Shown here: piece after piece, positions 11,190 to 22,775 of the stretch | Layout: each line of letters opens with the position of its first letter | Numbering within the stretch: the stretch's first letter is position 1 | Assembly (NCBI GenBank): GCA_963693305.1 | Contig: OY855908.1 | Coordinates: 37,639,305 to 37,703,304 of the forward strand | Origin: Meandrina meandrites | Lineage: Eukaryota > Cnidaria > Anthozoa > Scleractinia > Meandrinidae | Reading direction: 5' to 3' | Length of the DNA: 64,000 nt | The notes under the pieces: model-generated | What the model saw: only the letters and a program-made list of their open reading frames with translations | What the model was told of the DNA's origin: nothing | The model's database searches: none | Position numbers and translations under genes: made by a program

Positions 11190-12802
11190 ACTCCCACTCC
11201 TCCTTCTCCCACTCCACTCCGGAGAAGGAGATGGAGAGTGGGAGGGACTCCCACTCCTCCTTCTCCCACTCCACTCCGGAGAAGGAGATGGAGAGTGGGA
11301 GGGACTCCCACTCCTCCTTCTCCCACTCCACTCCGGAGAAGGAGATGGAGAGTGGGAGGGACTCCCACTCCTCCTTCTCCCACTCCACTCCGGAGAAGGA
11401 GATGGAGAGTGGGAGGGACTCCCACTCCTCCTTCTCCCACTCCACTCCGGAGAAGGAGATGGAGAGTGGGAGGGACTCCCACTCCTCCTTCTCCCACTCC
11501 ACTCCGGAGAAGGAGATGGAGAGTGGGAGGGACTCCCACTCCTCCTTCTCCCACTCCACTCCGGAGAAGGAGATGGAGAGTGGGAGGGACTCCCACTCCT
11601 CCTTCTCCCACTCCACTCCGGAGAAGGAGATGGAGAGTGGGAGGGACTCCCACTCCTCCTTCTCCCACTCCACTCCGGAGAAGGAGATGGAGAGTGGGAG
11701 GGACTCCCACTCCTCCTTCTCCCACTCCACTCCGGAGAAGGAGATGGAGAGTGGGAGGGACTCCCACTCCTCCTTCTCCCACTCCACTCCGGAGAAGGAG
11801 ATGGAGAGTGGGAGGGACTCCCACTCCTCCTTCTCCCACTCCACTCCGGAGAAGGAGATGGAGAGTGGGAGGGACTCCCACTCCTCCTTCTCCCACTCCA
11901 CTCCGGAGAAGGAGATGGAGAGTGGGAGGGACTCCCACTCCTCCTTCTCCCACTCCACTCCGGAGAAGGAGATGGAGAGTGGGAGGGACTCCCACTCCTC
12001 CTTCTCCCACTCCACTCCGGAGAAGGAGATGGAGAGTGGGAGGGACTCCCACTCCTCCTTCTCCCACTCCACTCCGGAGAAGGAGATGGAGAGTGGGAGG
12101 GACTCCCACTCCTCCTTCTCCCACTCCACTCCGGAGAAGGAGATGGAGAGTGGGAGGGACTCCCACTCCTCCTTCTCCCACTCCACTCCGGAGAAGGAGA
12201 TGGAGAGTGGGAGGGACTCCCACTCCTCCTTCTCCCACTCCACTCCGGAGAAGGAGATGGAGAGTGGGAGGGACTCCCACTCCTCCTTCTCCCACTCCAC
12301 TCCGGAGAAGGAGATGGAGAGTGGGAGGGACTCCCACTCCTCCTTCTCCCACTCCACTCCGGAGAAGGAGATGGAGAGTGGGAGGGACTCCCACTCCTCC
12401 TTCTCCCACTCCACTCCGGAGAAGGAGATGGAGAGTGGGAGGGACTCCCACTCCTCCTTCTCCCACTCCACTCCGGAGAAGGAGATGGAGAGTGGGAGGG
12501 ACTCCCACTCCTCCTTCTCCCACTCCACTCCGGAGAAGGAGATGGAGAGTGGGAGGGACTCCCACTCCTCCTTCTCCCACTCCACTCCGGAGAAGGAGAT
12601 GGAGAGTGGGAGGGACTCCCACTCCTCCTTCTCCCACTCCACTCCGGAGAAGGAGATGGAGAGTGGGAGGGACTCCCACTCCTCCTTCTCCCACTCCACT
12701 CCGGAGAAGGAGATGGAGAGTGGGAGGGACTCCCACTCCTCCTTCTCCCACTCCACTCCGGAGAAGGAGATGGAGAGTGGGAGGGACTCCCACTCCTCCT
12801 TC
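11190..12802. repeat. 57-bp satellite array, about 28 copies
   Basis: The unit is 57 bases. It contains GGAGAAGGAGATGGAGAGTG followed by GGAGGGACTCCCACTCCTCC and a pyrimidine tail ending CCACTCC. About 28 units follow each other, and I saw no variant among those read. Each unit has a purine half and a complementary-like pyrimidine half, so single strands can fold around TCCGGA and GGGACTCCC. Because 57 is a multiple of 3 and the unit lacks stops in most frames, several open frames of 520-590 codons run through it on both strands. They are by-products, not genes. Homogeneity points to recent expansion or active gene conversion. Confidence 0.95.
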
Positions 12803-14839
12803 CAGGGTTAATTTATTTATATATTCCAGTACCACAAAATGTGCAAATGTAAGCCACCTTGTATGTTATTTTTTATCATATTGTTTACCTTCACCGTTAA
12901 ATTTGGTTTACACCTTATTTCATTCCTCCCAATCAAAGGGTGATCTGCGAGAGACTTTTTACCTACATTGGGAGGATTCCCTAATTCATCCTAAGTTCTC
13001 TATTTTACTTTAGTCCAGAAACCTCCTGCCTCCCGTGGATACTATTGTATATTTAAGTGTAACTCCTATGCGCAATTCTCAACGCACATTGAAGTGAAGA
13101 GTATTAGAGAAAAAATTTAATCCTATCCTCTTCTGTCCCAGAGAAAAAGACTGTTGCAATAAGTTTAGTTTTCATCTACAGTCTTCTCTAGGAGGATGAA
13201 GATTGTAGATGGAACTTTTATCTTCCTTCCTTCAGTCATTTCTCCTCTGGGTGAGTTCAGGACTGTGGAATGAAGTAAAGCTCTTCCTATAATCCTGTTT
13301 TCTGTCAATGGCGGATGGCGGGTGGGAGTTAAACTTTAACAGACAATATACTCCTTAAGGAGGTTGGAGAATTATGGATGAGAGTTAATTTCCTTTCCAT
13401 AATCTTCCACCAAGGAGTGTAAAGAATTTTAAATAGCGGTAAGACTTCTCCCACGATGCCCCAAGATATCCCTGGCAGTATCCCTTCTTTGGTTAACGGG
13501 GAATTTCATTTTAGCAAACAAATTTAAATATAAAAGTATAGAACAACCACACACGTCTCACCGCCTTAACCTTTCAAGTGTTGCGGCATATTTATATTCT
13601 TTTCTCTTTATTCGCTGGGTAATGTTATATTATTGGAAGGTTTTAAGAGCATTTGGGTCAAGCCTTTAATCTGCTCTTAAGATCTTATTAAATACATCAG
13701 TGAAGTAAACTAGATTTCTATTAACTCTTTTATTGTGTGTTGATTACTTATAAATGTGAGAACATGGAACGAATTAGTGTACAATAAAACTTTTTCCTTC
13801 TTTAATTTTTTTAAGCCATAAGCATCATTTGCCTACACGATATTGAGCTCTGTTTTGACAGTTTTCCAACTCAATTGACTGGAAAAAGTTTCAAAGAAAT
13901 TTATTCGTCTATAAACAATTTCCGTTATGTTTATTTATTTACACTTAGTGTTTGTATCATAACTCATTTGCTGTAACACAAAGTGTTGTTTTAACGGTCC
14001 CACATGTATACAAAAAACGTTCGCAAATGTTCTTGAACTTGTCTTCAATTCAATCAGGTGCTGTGTTGTTCTTTTCACAGGTTGTTCGATTTCTAAATAC
14101 CTGCTGAGAGGATCAAACATATAGACAATATATTAGAATACTTAACATGGAATAAACGTTGGTGATTTAAGAATTAACCATAAATTTAGCCAGATAATCG
14201 TAATCGTAATAATTGTTGTGAAGGAAAATAAAGATTTCTAATTTACCCATTAATGTCGAAGTTGTAGTGAGTGATCAAAATTTAGATAAAAATCAGTCTG
14301 TACATAAATAGAAATTGTTCGATCTAAAACAACACATTTAACTGCAATGCACACACTAATGAAGATGACGGAATTTTATGCCACATCAACGTACACATGA
14401 TCCCCTAGGTGATAATTTTGTTTCTTCATTACCTGGTTTTTGAAAAAAATATTATTGACACTTTAAGGACTTCAAAATTGACTTTGCATCTCATCTTAAC
14501 TCGGCGATGCTACTATTGACATGCCACAGGCTGAAATCAGTGTAAGTGACAAGCACATTGTCATCACAAAAGCTGAAAGTGTTTTTGCCGCTATTGATAC
14601 AGATTTTATTTCTCGTACTTTTAATGAACGTCGTTTCAATAATAAGTAAACTTTTCCATTAAAATATTTTACAATATTCCCATGCAGATCGCCTGTAAGA
14701 ACACCGCTATGTTTATCTTCTCTTCAATCAGTTCAATTGGTTTCGTGCACAAATGAAGCGTGAGCTCATTTTTCTGTTAACGACGATTTGTATACTTCAC
14801 AAAAACGAATGACTGGCTTTTATAACATTTTTTTCAGGG
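12803..14839. other. No gene seen
   Basis: AT-rich DNA. The stretch 13100-13480 has several imperfect self-complementary runs such as TACAGTCTTCTCTAGGAGGA, but no clean element border. No coding region is supported. Confidence 0.5.
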
Positions 14840-16071
14840 AAAGTTCATTTAATATGAAAAGGAGGGAGGGGGTGGGTCGAAGAGATCTTAGTTGGGGTAA
14901 TGGGTATGTGTAGGGTATGTCAGAGTATAGGGTATGTATGGGGTATGTAGGGAGTATGTATGGGGAATGTAAGGGTATGTTGGGGTATAGGGTATGTATG
15001 GGGTATATTGGAGTATGTATGGGGGCTGTTGAAAAATCATGGGGTCACAAGAGCGGGGATGGAGGGGGAGGGGGCAGATGTTTTTATTGATATTAAAACT
15101 TAAATTGTTATTAAGTTTTCTTTTATTATAAATTATAGCTAAAAATTTCAAGTCTTATTGACACTTTTTAAAATCATTTCCAACACTTCAGTGACATCCT
15201 CCTCATCCTCATCATTTCACTGGCTCTGGCATCACCCACTGGAAATTTTCAGACGAGTCGGGGTAGTCTGAATCTTGACCAGTGACATCGTCTGTTTTGT
15301 CCAATTACCAGTTCTTTGCCCATTGCAGATCGAATGTGTTTCAGTTGCTCCACGTCATGCATCACATCTGCTTGGACGCGTTTTTGGGACCTTGATGTGA
15401 AACCTTGGGAGAAGCTTGATACGTCCCAGCTTTTGTCGCACAATTTCTTGTCAAGGTCTTCTGACAAGACTGCATTTACGAGGTCTTCACCGTGGGTTTG
15501 TAAATTATATTCTTGTTTTTTCCTTATCTTTCCGCCGTTAAGGTTTTTTCTTCTTCGCCCTTTCTGTCTTCTCTCCATTCTTTTCCTTTCTCCAGCAGCA
15601 GCTGTATCCCGACTGAAGGAAGTACTTAGTATTTTTATATCTATAACTGATATGGCAGTACAAAAAACGGATTTGCATTTTTCAGTATTTCAAGTGTTTC
15701 TAGATTCTTTTGTTAATTTCTTTGAACTCTGGTTAGGATAATCATGTTTCAAGGTGCTTGATGATTTTAATACTTTAATTAATGAAAACAGTTCACCTAA
15801 AAAATAATATCATCGGACGACCTGGTCATAAAATAATATAATTATAACAACTTTATTTCATGATGAAGGCAAATAATTAACTGTTATGTAATGTTTTCGA
15901 TTGTAGAGATTGTGATTGTGTGTGCTGTTGGGGAAGCGGAGCTGTCAGTAAAGCTGTTTGTGGGAGGGCTTTGAAAATGTAGCTGGGTAAGGATGCTGCA
16001 CCTTTAGCCCCCGTCCCCCGCCCCTCCCTCCCCCCACTCCCTCCAATTCCCTTTCATATTAAATGAACTTT
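14840..16071. mobile_element. 1.2-kb inverted-repeat element
   Basis: AAAGTTCATTTAATATGAAA at the left end is matched by its reverse complement at 16052-16071, each followed inward by a GGAGGGAGG-type tract. I found no clear target duplication. Inside is a 109-codon minus-strand frame (15249-15578), rich in Lys and Arg at its start and with a stretch reading DVSSFSQGFTSRSQKRVQAD. It looks like real protein sequence but I do not recognise the family. It may be a captured or decayed gene. Confidence 0.6.
14895..15030. repeat. GGGTATGTA-type short tandem repeat
   Basis: Irregular repeats of GGGTATGTATG, GGAGTATGTA and GGGTATAG run for about 135 bases inside the 1.2-kb element. G-rich on the plus strand. 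Length-variable microsatellite. Confidence 0.8.
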
Positions 16072-16999
16072 TTTTCGAATTTAGACGAACAGGTTTGGTT
16101 TTGGATTAGTGATCAAATCAAGTACGTCTACAAAATAGTACTTGGCTAAATTTGCCCTGTTTTTTCGATCCTTGCTGATTTCTTTCTCTTCTAATGCTGC
16201 TGACAGACAGTTTTTCTTATTTTTCTTCGAAAGGGACTTGATAATGTATCGACAAGGTAAAGAGATATTAGAACGGACATGTTAACTTTATTTCTTGTAA
16301 CCTGCTTGTTCAATATTCCATGGCGTATCACAGTGAACTTATGCTAAACGCTGCAAGTTTTCAAAATGACTTTTTCTTCAAATAAATCAAAAACGACAAA
16401 AAACACTATCGAGTTTCAATTTAATTTGATCAAATTGTGTTTTTCGATTAGCTCCAAATAAATTTCAACGTATCTGGTCACATGACAGACTACAACTAAC
16501 GCGATTGGTCTTCTTTCAATACTAATCTTAAATATCAAATCGCTATGTTCGATTTCCCTTTATGGTAGGACAGGACAATATTCCTTAGCTGACTATTTTC
16601 TGTATTCTTGTTTCTGGATAATGTAGAGATACTGTAAAGAGAAAATGTAGACTTTTTGCCTCTTATAACTTATCTTCTATTTTTTTTTTCAATGCAAGCG
16701 TGAATAATATTTTCTGATCTGTATCCGATCTTAAAATACTTCCAAAACATGAGCGAACATTTGTTTTCTTAAATTTCTTGTTAATTTAAGCTTTTACAAA
16801 ACATTTTAGTAAAAGTTTTCTGATAGCGTAATCCTTTAATTTTTTGCTGGAATATCAAGACAATATTTCCTAGTTAACGATTTTCCTTGAAAAAAAAAAT
16901 TGAATATATATGGTAAGAAGATATTACATTTTGATCACTCTTGGACTAAAACGTTTTTGGAAAAACGAGGGAAAAACAAGATAACTGTGACGAACTTAT
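16072..16999. other. Spacer, partly intron-like unit of the cassette array
   Basis: No gene. From about 16690 the minus strand reads like the downstream flank found after other cassettes (AATATCTTCTTACCATAT and a GTTAACTAGGAAATATTG motif), so the tandem unit includes flanking sequence as well as the cassette. Confidence 0.45.
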
Positions 17000-17098
17000 C
17001 TTGGTAAGATGTTTCCAGTTTCAACTTGCGCCAGAGTCCAAGAGCTAATCACTGCAATCCAAACTGGCTGCACTTCTTTCCAAATATCTGCATTCAAC
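17000..17098 (-). ncRNA. Exon-like cassette a
   Basis: Acceptor-like TTTTCTCTCCAG, then GTTGAATGCAGATATTTGG. Ends ACCAAG before ATAAGTTCGTC, so the donor G of GTAAGT is replaced by A. Contains the fullest version of the core, TGGACTCTGGCGCAAGTTGA. Confidence 0.4.
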
Positions 17099-17609
17099 CT
17101 GGAGAGAAAAGGAAATGTTTTTTAACTTAGGCTATTTTTTGTTTAGCCGAATGTTTAGGAAAGATTTTAGTCCTCGTTTAATTACTGATCAATACGACAT
17201 ACGAATAGCGCTCGAATGCTCCCGATGTATCAAAGTTTCATGTAGTCTTGATTTTTCAAGAACTGCTTAAATTATTTGTGCCCTGCGAGGATCAGTTCAT
17301 TCATTTGACGATCCTTGTTGATAACTTTAAAACTCTTTCGTTGCTAGTATATCAAAACAATACTTCCCTATTAACGATTTTCTTACAAGATACTTGACAA
17401 GGAGATAGTAGTTTTTGATCACTAGCTCTTAAACTGAATCTTTTTTATAACGGTAAACGCCGAAAAAAAGACAAGATAATTATGATAAATGATGTAATGT
17501 ATATGAAATGATTCATATATGAACTGCGGATATATATGAAGGTGATATGTGATCTTCGCAGTGAATTTCCAATTTAAGCAATTGGAATGAAGAAGTCTGA
17601 AAAAAATCA

Positions 17610-17610
<1 letters not shown>

Positions 17611-17643
<33 letters not shown>

Positions 17644-17682
17644 GATACCGGTGCGATGCTCTACCAACTGAGCTATGAAGCC
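17611..17682 (-). tRNA. tRNA-Thr(GGT)-like gene
   Basis: 72 bases fold as a cloverleaf. The acceptor arms GGCTTCA and TGAAGCC pair fully, the D stem is GCTC/GAGC, and the T arm is ACGGG-TTCGAAT-CCCGT. A and B boxes are intact (TAGCTCAGTTGG and GGTTCGAATCC). The anticodon arm is TCGCA-CCGGTAT-CGCGG. It gives GGT but has C at position 33 instead of T and an A-C mismatch closing the loop. No intron. It sits inside the intron-like flank of cassette b. It may be a functional gene, or a tRNA-like repeat copy given the odd anticodon arm and the decayed sister at 17925. Confidence 0.65.
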
Positions 17683-17718
17683 ACACATTGGGAGCGAGGT
17701 CAATTGTGGGTACCTTAC

Positions 17719-17800
17719 CAAGATGTTTCCAATCTCAACTTGCGCCCGAGTCCTAAATGGCTGCACCGTTTTTTTTCCGCAATGTATATCTGCATTCAAC
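17719..17800 (-). ncRNA. Exon-like cassette b
   Basis: Starts GTTGAATGCAGATATACATT after CTCCAG. Ends GGAAACATCTTG at a good donor GTAAGG. Shares CGCAAGTTGAGATTGGAAAC with cassette a. Lies 36 bases upstream of the tRNA-like gene on the same strand. Confidence 0.4.
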
Positions 17801-17924
17801 CTGGAGTAAAAGCAAAGACGACATGTTATATTAAATTTTGCGAAAAACATGTCAGTTTCATCTTAACCATGGCCAACTCGAAATATCAATGGTGATTCTA
17901 CAATTGATCTTCTCCTACTATCAG

Positions 17925-18004
17925 GGCTCCATAAGCTCATTTAGTGGCCTCTGAGCAGTGCATCGTTATCGCGAAAGGCCACGAGTTCTAGTCCCGTTAC
18001 AGCC
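17925..18004 (+). pseudogene. tRNA-like pseudogene, sister of 17611-17682
   Basis: Aligns with the tRNA-Thr-like gene on the other strand (GGCTCCATA, GCATCG--TATCGCG, AGG-CACGAGTTCTAGTCCCG, AGCC). It has an enlarged D arm and broken acceptor pairing, and the B box is degraded to GAGTTCTAGTCC. Probably a dead copy. Confidence 0.6.
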
Positions 18005-18253
18005 TTGAATTTTTTCAGGCTACAAAAATCAAATGTTTGTACCCTTAGAAAATCATTTCATTTATTTGACGATCCTTACTGATTCCTTTATAACTTTTTT
18101 GTTGCTAGACTATCGACCACTATCAAGACAATGTTTCCAAGTTAGTCATTTTCTTCATAGATACTCGACAATCAATATGGTAAGGAGATATTAGTTTTGG
18201 ACTATTTTTTTATGGCAAACGACAAAACAAAAAGATAACTACGATGAACTTAC

Positions 18254-18322
18254 TTGAAGTAAGAAGTTTCTAATGTCAACAGCCTGGCCAACAGGAGCTT
18301 AACACTGAAATCTGCGTTCAAC
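18254..18322 (-). ncRNA. Exon-like cassette c
   Basis: Shortest copy, 69 bases. TTTTTTTCCAG then GTTGAACGCAGATTTCAG. Ends CTTACTTCAA before a consensus donor GTAAGTTC. The middle of the core is rearranged. Confidence 0.4.
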
Positions 18323-20511
18323 CTGGAAAAAAGGAAACATTATGTTAGGCTAGTTTTCTTTGTTTTAGTTCTCGTTTGCTGAATAGCACCCTATTATTTT
18401 ACTGATTATGCGAATTATGTCAAGGTTACTCCATACCATCGCGTTTGAAAAAACAATTGAACGCGCGCAGTTTGAAGGACAATTGCAAGTCACCCAAACC
18501 TATTAATGCCAATAGAAAGTAAACTGCACGCTGAATTCAAGAAAAATAGAAGATACGCTGGCTATTTCTTTTCTTAGTGGACAGGAGCGGATAAACACTA
18601 AAATGACCGAGTTCCAGTCCAATGAATTATAAATCGGTTATGGAACGCGATCCTCCTTGCAAAATAATAGCATACAATCTCAGAAGCGAACCAGAATACT
18701 GATTTCCCTATATTCTTATTGGTTCTGATATTTTCACTCTCCAAGTTGTACTCGCGAAATGTGTTGATGAGGAAAATAATTCAAATGAAATAACACACCG
18801 ACAAAATTTTGTTCCTAATTACCGAATGATTGTTTTGGCCAAATTAAAAAAAAAACACAATCGCGATAAGTTACTTCAACATCCTCCCAAACCACACCCT
18901 AACCCCACGTTCGTCTTGTTTTACCTCCAAATCGATATCGTTAAAAAATTTGTAATTCAAGTGCAGTTACTGGAGTTCCCATGCACAGTATTTCTCTTCA
19001 CCACAATGCACAAACGGTATATTGTCAGATCAAATTCGTTTCATTTTCCAACAGTTTTTACTGAAGTTATTGATTTTGAGCACTAAATAAAAATATGTCT
19101 TGATAATTCTGAACAACGGATTATTTTAAAATAGTTTTCTTAGTTTCAGCTCATTTTATGACGCTTTTTAAACCGTTGATAAGTCCAGCAAAGTCTCTCA
19201 AAACCTCTTTAGAATTTGTATAAGCCCAGGCCAGGGTTTATAACCCGGAGCTTATGTATCCAATAAAAAACGTTGAAACCACTCGTTCAAAGCTTTTGCT
19301 TTTATTCTTTTCTCTTATCGGCAAAGGAAACATTTTTACAAATTGAAATAAAAATCTATAGGTAGGGTTCAGAGCTAAGTTACGTTTTCAGATTTTCTTT
19401 TGAATTATTTCGTTATGTTTTTATGAAATAAAACACGTTTTAAAAAGTCAGAAATATTCGTTTTGTCGATTGTAAAGAAAGGCATGAAAAACAAAACCTT
19501 TCACAGAGTAGGTTTTAAGTTATTAACGTCAAAAGGCCAGAAGAGAGCATCTTTGGTCCTTTTGACGTTGCCATGGCAACATATTTTGACGTCATTTTTA
19601 TTTGACTGCGTTTACTGATAAATAGTTTACTAGTTTATAGTAAACGATTTTCAGCCGCATCATCAGGCTAGCCATAGAATAAGGAAGACAAGATGGTCTT
19701 CGCCAAGGAAAAAAAGAAGGCCTTTGCTCGTGAAACAACCCAGAGTTTCATTTAAAAGTTTATTGTATTTCATGGTTGTAAAGTACAATAAGGTTTGGTT
19801 TTTTTCTTGGGGTGTAGATCGCGACTGATTTCTGCTAGTCTTCATCAGGTGGTGATGTTGACTGATTATGCATGTAGCACGATGGGCGGCTGTGGATTTT
19901 CTATCTTCACTGTTCCGGCGAGCTGTTTCTCCGGGCGTTTTTTGTCTGTGCAGCCTGTGGGCATCCTGCTTCTGGAATGTCAGTTACGCTACTCCCTGAC
20001 GCCGTTGTTAGGGTGAACTCTTACCAGAAGTGCATAACTAGTCTTATGTGTATAGCTTCTGTGTCCCTCCGTGTGCACCAGGCGAGTCTTGATCAATACA
20101 CTTTATCTCGTTCCAAAGAGGAGAGTAACCGGTCTCGTGGATGTGTTCTGAACCGGCGAAAATCGTAGCTTCGTGAAAACCCGCTTCTGTTTGCTACTGT
20201 GCTCGTGTTTTCTGAAACTGAGGATAAAGAAGAAGAAAAGAATAAAGAAGAAAAGCTGGAAAAGAAACTGAATGTCAAAGAGCAAGCACCGGCAGCTACC
20301 GGCCCAACGATGGGTTGTTCCAAAGTGGCACTCGCGTGGCCGAAATAAGATCTCTTGGGTTTGTTGTTATGTCAGTTCACTGGAGCATGCACACAGTTTT
20401 GGGTTATTGTCTTCAGTTATCAGGTTATCAAAATATATTGCTTCTGTAGCTCACGTGCGTTTCAAGATTTTTAGTTAATTTAGTTTTGAACATGGATCGA
20501 ATAATGAAGTT
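18323..20511. other. Spacer with hairpin and small repeats
   Basis: No supported gene. A hairpin with AACGTCAAAAGG arms lies at about 19525-19569. On the minus strand near 19815-19855 there is CACCTGATGAAGACTAGC followed by AGAAATCAGTCGCG, another weak CTGATGA/GAAA motif. An E/K-rich open stretch at 20220-20350 is low complexity. Confidence 0.4.
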
Positions 20512-20515
20512 TAAA

Positions 20516-20777
20516 TAAAATAAAATAAAAATAAATAAATGGGAATTTGCAGTCGCACTTCCACAGAGTGGCTCTTCGTCCACTGTTCCCGATCGAATTG
20601 GAATTTAGCAGTGTCGATTTTTATGGAGGGAGGAAAACCGGAGAACCCGGAGAAAAACCCTCGGAGCGAGGACGAGAACCAACAACAAACTCGACCCACA
20701 TATGACGGCGGGTCCGGGAATCGAACCCGGGCCACATTGGTGGGAGGCGAGTGCTCTCCCAACTGCGCCATCCCCGC
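20516..20777 (-). mobile_element. tRNA-derived SINE
   Basis: Reading the minus strand from 20777, a tRNA-like head GCGGGGATGGCGCAGTTGGG has an A box and, 40 bases on, a B box GGTTCGATTCC. The acceptor ends do not pair, so it is not a working tRNA. The body contains GTTGGTTCTCGTCCTCGCTC and a CTCCGGGTTCTCCGGTTTTC motif like the conserved central domains of metazoan SINE superfamilies. The 3' end is a TTTATT-rich tail (20512-20545). Such SINEs are moved by a partner LINE, which is not in this window. Confidence 0.85.
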
Positions 20778-20787
20778 TTGAAGTATG

Positions 20788-20985
20788 TAGCCAGCGTAGC
20801 TTGGCGTTCTAGTCAGTCAGGGAGAGCGAGAAAACGAGCGCGCGAGCAAAGCGATGGCGGGGGGAAGAAGGGGAGAAAGAAAAAAAGTTCTTTCTTTTTC
20901 CCCTTCTGCCCCCAGCCGTCGCTTTGCTCGCGCGCTCGTTTTCTCGCTCTCCCTGACTGACTAGAACGCCAAGCTACGCTGGCTA
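20788..20985. mobile_element. Fold-back element, about 85-bp arms
   Basis: TAGCCAGCGTAGCTTGGCGT and the next 60 bases are repeated inverted at the right end. The interior is purine-rich on one side and pyrimidine-rich on the other. The arms are GC-rich (AACGAGCGCGCGAGCAAAGC). It stands 10 bases from the SINE head. Confidence 0.8.
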
Positions 20986-21162
20986 TGAAATATGTTCCCC
21001 TACGTATACGAAGGTATGGAGTAACCTTGGCGAAACGTGCAGAAAATAGCCCCTGTCAATATGGCAGGAAGACACAAGAGTTTGAACACTCTTGGATTGG
21101 AACCGTTTAATTACCGGCGATAAACAACAGAAGATTGATAAGAAAACTGAAGATAAACTTAT

Positions 21163-21237
21163 CTGAAGAAAGATGTTTCAATCGTCAACCAACAATCCAA
21201 GATGGCTTCACTTCCTTTCAACACATCTGTGTTCAGC
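21163..21237 (-). ncRNA. Exon-like cassette d
   Basis: CTTTTTCTCCAG then GCTGAACACAGATGTGTTGA. Ends TTTCTTCAG before ATAAGTTTATC. 75 bases, lacking the TAGCTCTTGG part of the core. Confidence 0.4.
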
Positions 21238-21343
21238 CTGGAGAAAAAGGAAGACATTATAAATTATAAGCTATTTTCCTTTGTCAAGTCAAACATCTAC
21301 GAGCGAGTTTGGTTCTAGTGAACGGTGAAATAGTTTTGTCCCC

Positions 21344-21373
21344 CTGAAGAAGGCAGCATTGCCGAAACGTCGG
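21344..21373 (+). other. CTGAAGA / GCCGAAACGT motif
   Basis: CTGAAGAAGGCAGCATTGCC followed by GAAACGTCGG matches the pattern CUGANGA, short GC stem, GAAAC seen also in the fold-back at 10221-10438. Downstream, TGCAGCGTAG and CTACGCTGCGCA form an inverted pair. Probably the terminal region of a retroelement. Confidence 0.4.
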
Positions 21374-21800
21374 GAAAAGTATTTTGACTGCAGCGTAGTA
21401 TTACCTATTTTTTCATTCATACATTTAGCTCCTACGCTGCGCAGGGATCCCATTTTTGATCAATTTGGTTCTAGTGTACCAAACAACAATTTAAATAGAA
21501 ATAATTCGATATTTGACAGTTACACGGTGATCACAGAAAAAAATGAATTAGAAATGAACTGCATGAAACCCTTTCAGTCCCAGACCCGAAATATAAATTC
21601 CCCTAACTCACTGCCTTAGTTTTTCGTATGTGAGAAATTGGTACTACCCTCAAGACAGTTCCCCTTCGACGTTGATGTTTATTACGACACACTTGACAAC
21701 GTATCGATGTTGTGAGTAATGAGACATGAGATTTTGATCACTTTTGAAATGAAATAAGTGAAAAGTGAATGACAAAAAAAAGAAGTCTAAAAGGAATTAC

Positions 21801-21892
21801 CTGAAAAAGATGTTTCCAGTATTTAACTTGCACTAGAAACCAAGAGCTACACACATTGATCCAAAATGGCTGCATGCTGGCTTGCTTTCAAC
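21801..21892 (-). ncRNA. Exon-like cassette e
   Basis: CTTTTTCGTAG then GTTGAAAGCAAGCCAGCATG. Contains TGTGTAGCTCTTGGTTTC. Ends AACATCTTTTTCAG at donor GTAATT. 92 bases, stops in every frame that spans it. Confidence 0.4.
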
Positions 21893-22288
21893 CTACGAAA
21901 AAGAGAAACATCAATTAATTAAGCCATTTCTTTATTTTTTAGTATTCTTTTCGAATAATCTATCATTGTATTTTAAGTTCTCAGTTCTCTATCTCGAAAC
22001 AGTGGAAAGTAAAGACCTGATATAAAGACTACTCTCAAGCACAAGTTGAGCGCCCGCGTGCTGGACATTTGGGCCTAGTTGTTTAAATCGAAGATTAAAA
22101 GTAATGTGGAAGTTTTTAATTTCTTGTGTACAAACGTTTCCTTTCGTTGCTAATGTTTTGTGGCATTTGATATTGGTCAAAGCGTCAAAGTAAAAAGTGA
22201 AGGACAAAAAACTGAAAGAAAATTCATGCTCACGTGCAACAAACTTAATTTAAAAGTAAGTAATTCTGGAAAACTTTGTTTGACTTAT

Positions 22289-22430
22289 CTGTAGTTTGAG
22301 TTGTTTTCAGCACGATGAAGCCGGACAGGAGTGTCGCACCAGCTTTGAATTGATGATAATTGGCATCAAAGCTGAACGTAACCACTCTAAAATGGCTGCC
22401 TGAATTCCTTTGGACACACACCTGTTCGTG
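22289..22430 (-). ncRNA. Exon-like segment f
   Basis: TTATTTTCCACAG then CACGAACAGGTGTGTGTCC. Ends CTACAG before ATAAGTC. It shares only the GCAGCCATTTTAGAG portion with the others. Confidence 0.35.
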
Positions 22431-22775
22431 CTGTGGAAAATAAAGAAAGGCGTCTACAATTAGAGGCATTTAAATAGCCTTGTCAGTTTTATTGGCCTTG
22501 TCAAGTTTTGTTGCCATATCAGACATGAACCACAGCGACTTGCGAACGTGAGGAAGGTAGATTTGTTGCCAGCCAAATTTTAAATTTCATTCATAAAGGA
22601 CTCTATCCTTGGCAACATTACGTTTCTACATTAACGGCAACAGTGAAACAATATCAAAAGGACGATGAGCAAATGAACAGCACAAAGCGGTTTGTAGTAA
22701 TAGTTAACACAAAGTACGGAAATTTTCTAATTTTTCTCTCTCATATTTCAGTTCAGTAGATCAAACAAACTTTAC

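Noticed and set aside
11113..13013. Several open frames of 520-590 codons on both strands
   Set aside because: They are all translations of one 57-bp satellite unit with no stop in those frames. No signal peptide, introns or non-repeat body supports a gene.
15316..15741. 141-codon plus-strand frame
   Set aside because: It overlaps the more protein-like minus-strand frame and has a Leu/Phe/Ser composition typical of an antisense shadow.
17422..17850. 142-codon minus-strand frame across the tRNA-like gene
   Set aside because: It contains the translated tRNA sequence (the GFIAQLVEHRTG type of string), a well-known artefact of reading through tRNA genes.
20511..20771. 86-codon frame starting MAQLGEHSPP
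   Set aside because: It is the translated SINE head and body, not a gene.
20705..20777. tRNA-Gly(CCC) gene
   Set aside because: A and B boxes are present but acceptor and anticodon stems do not pair, and the sequence runs on into a SINE body and tail.
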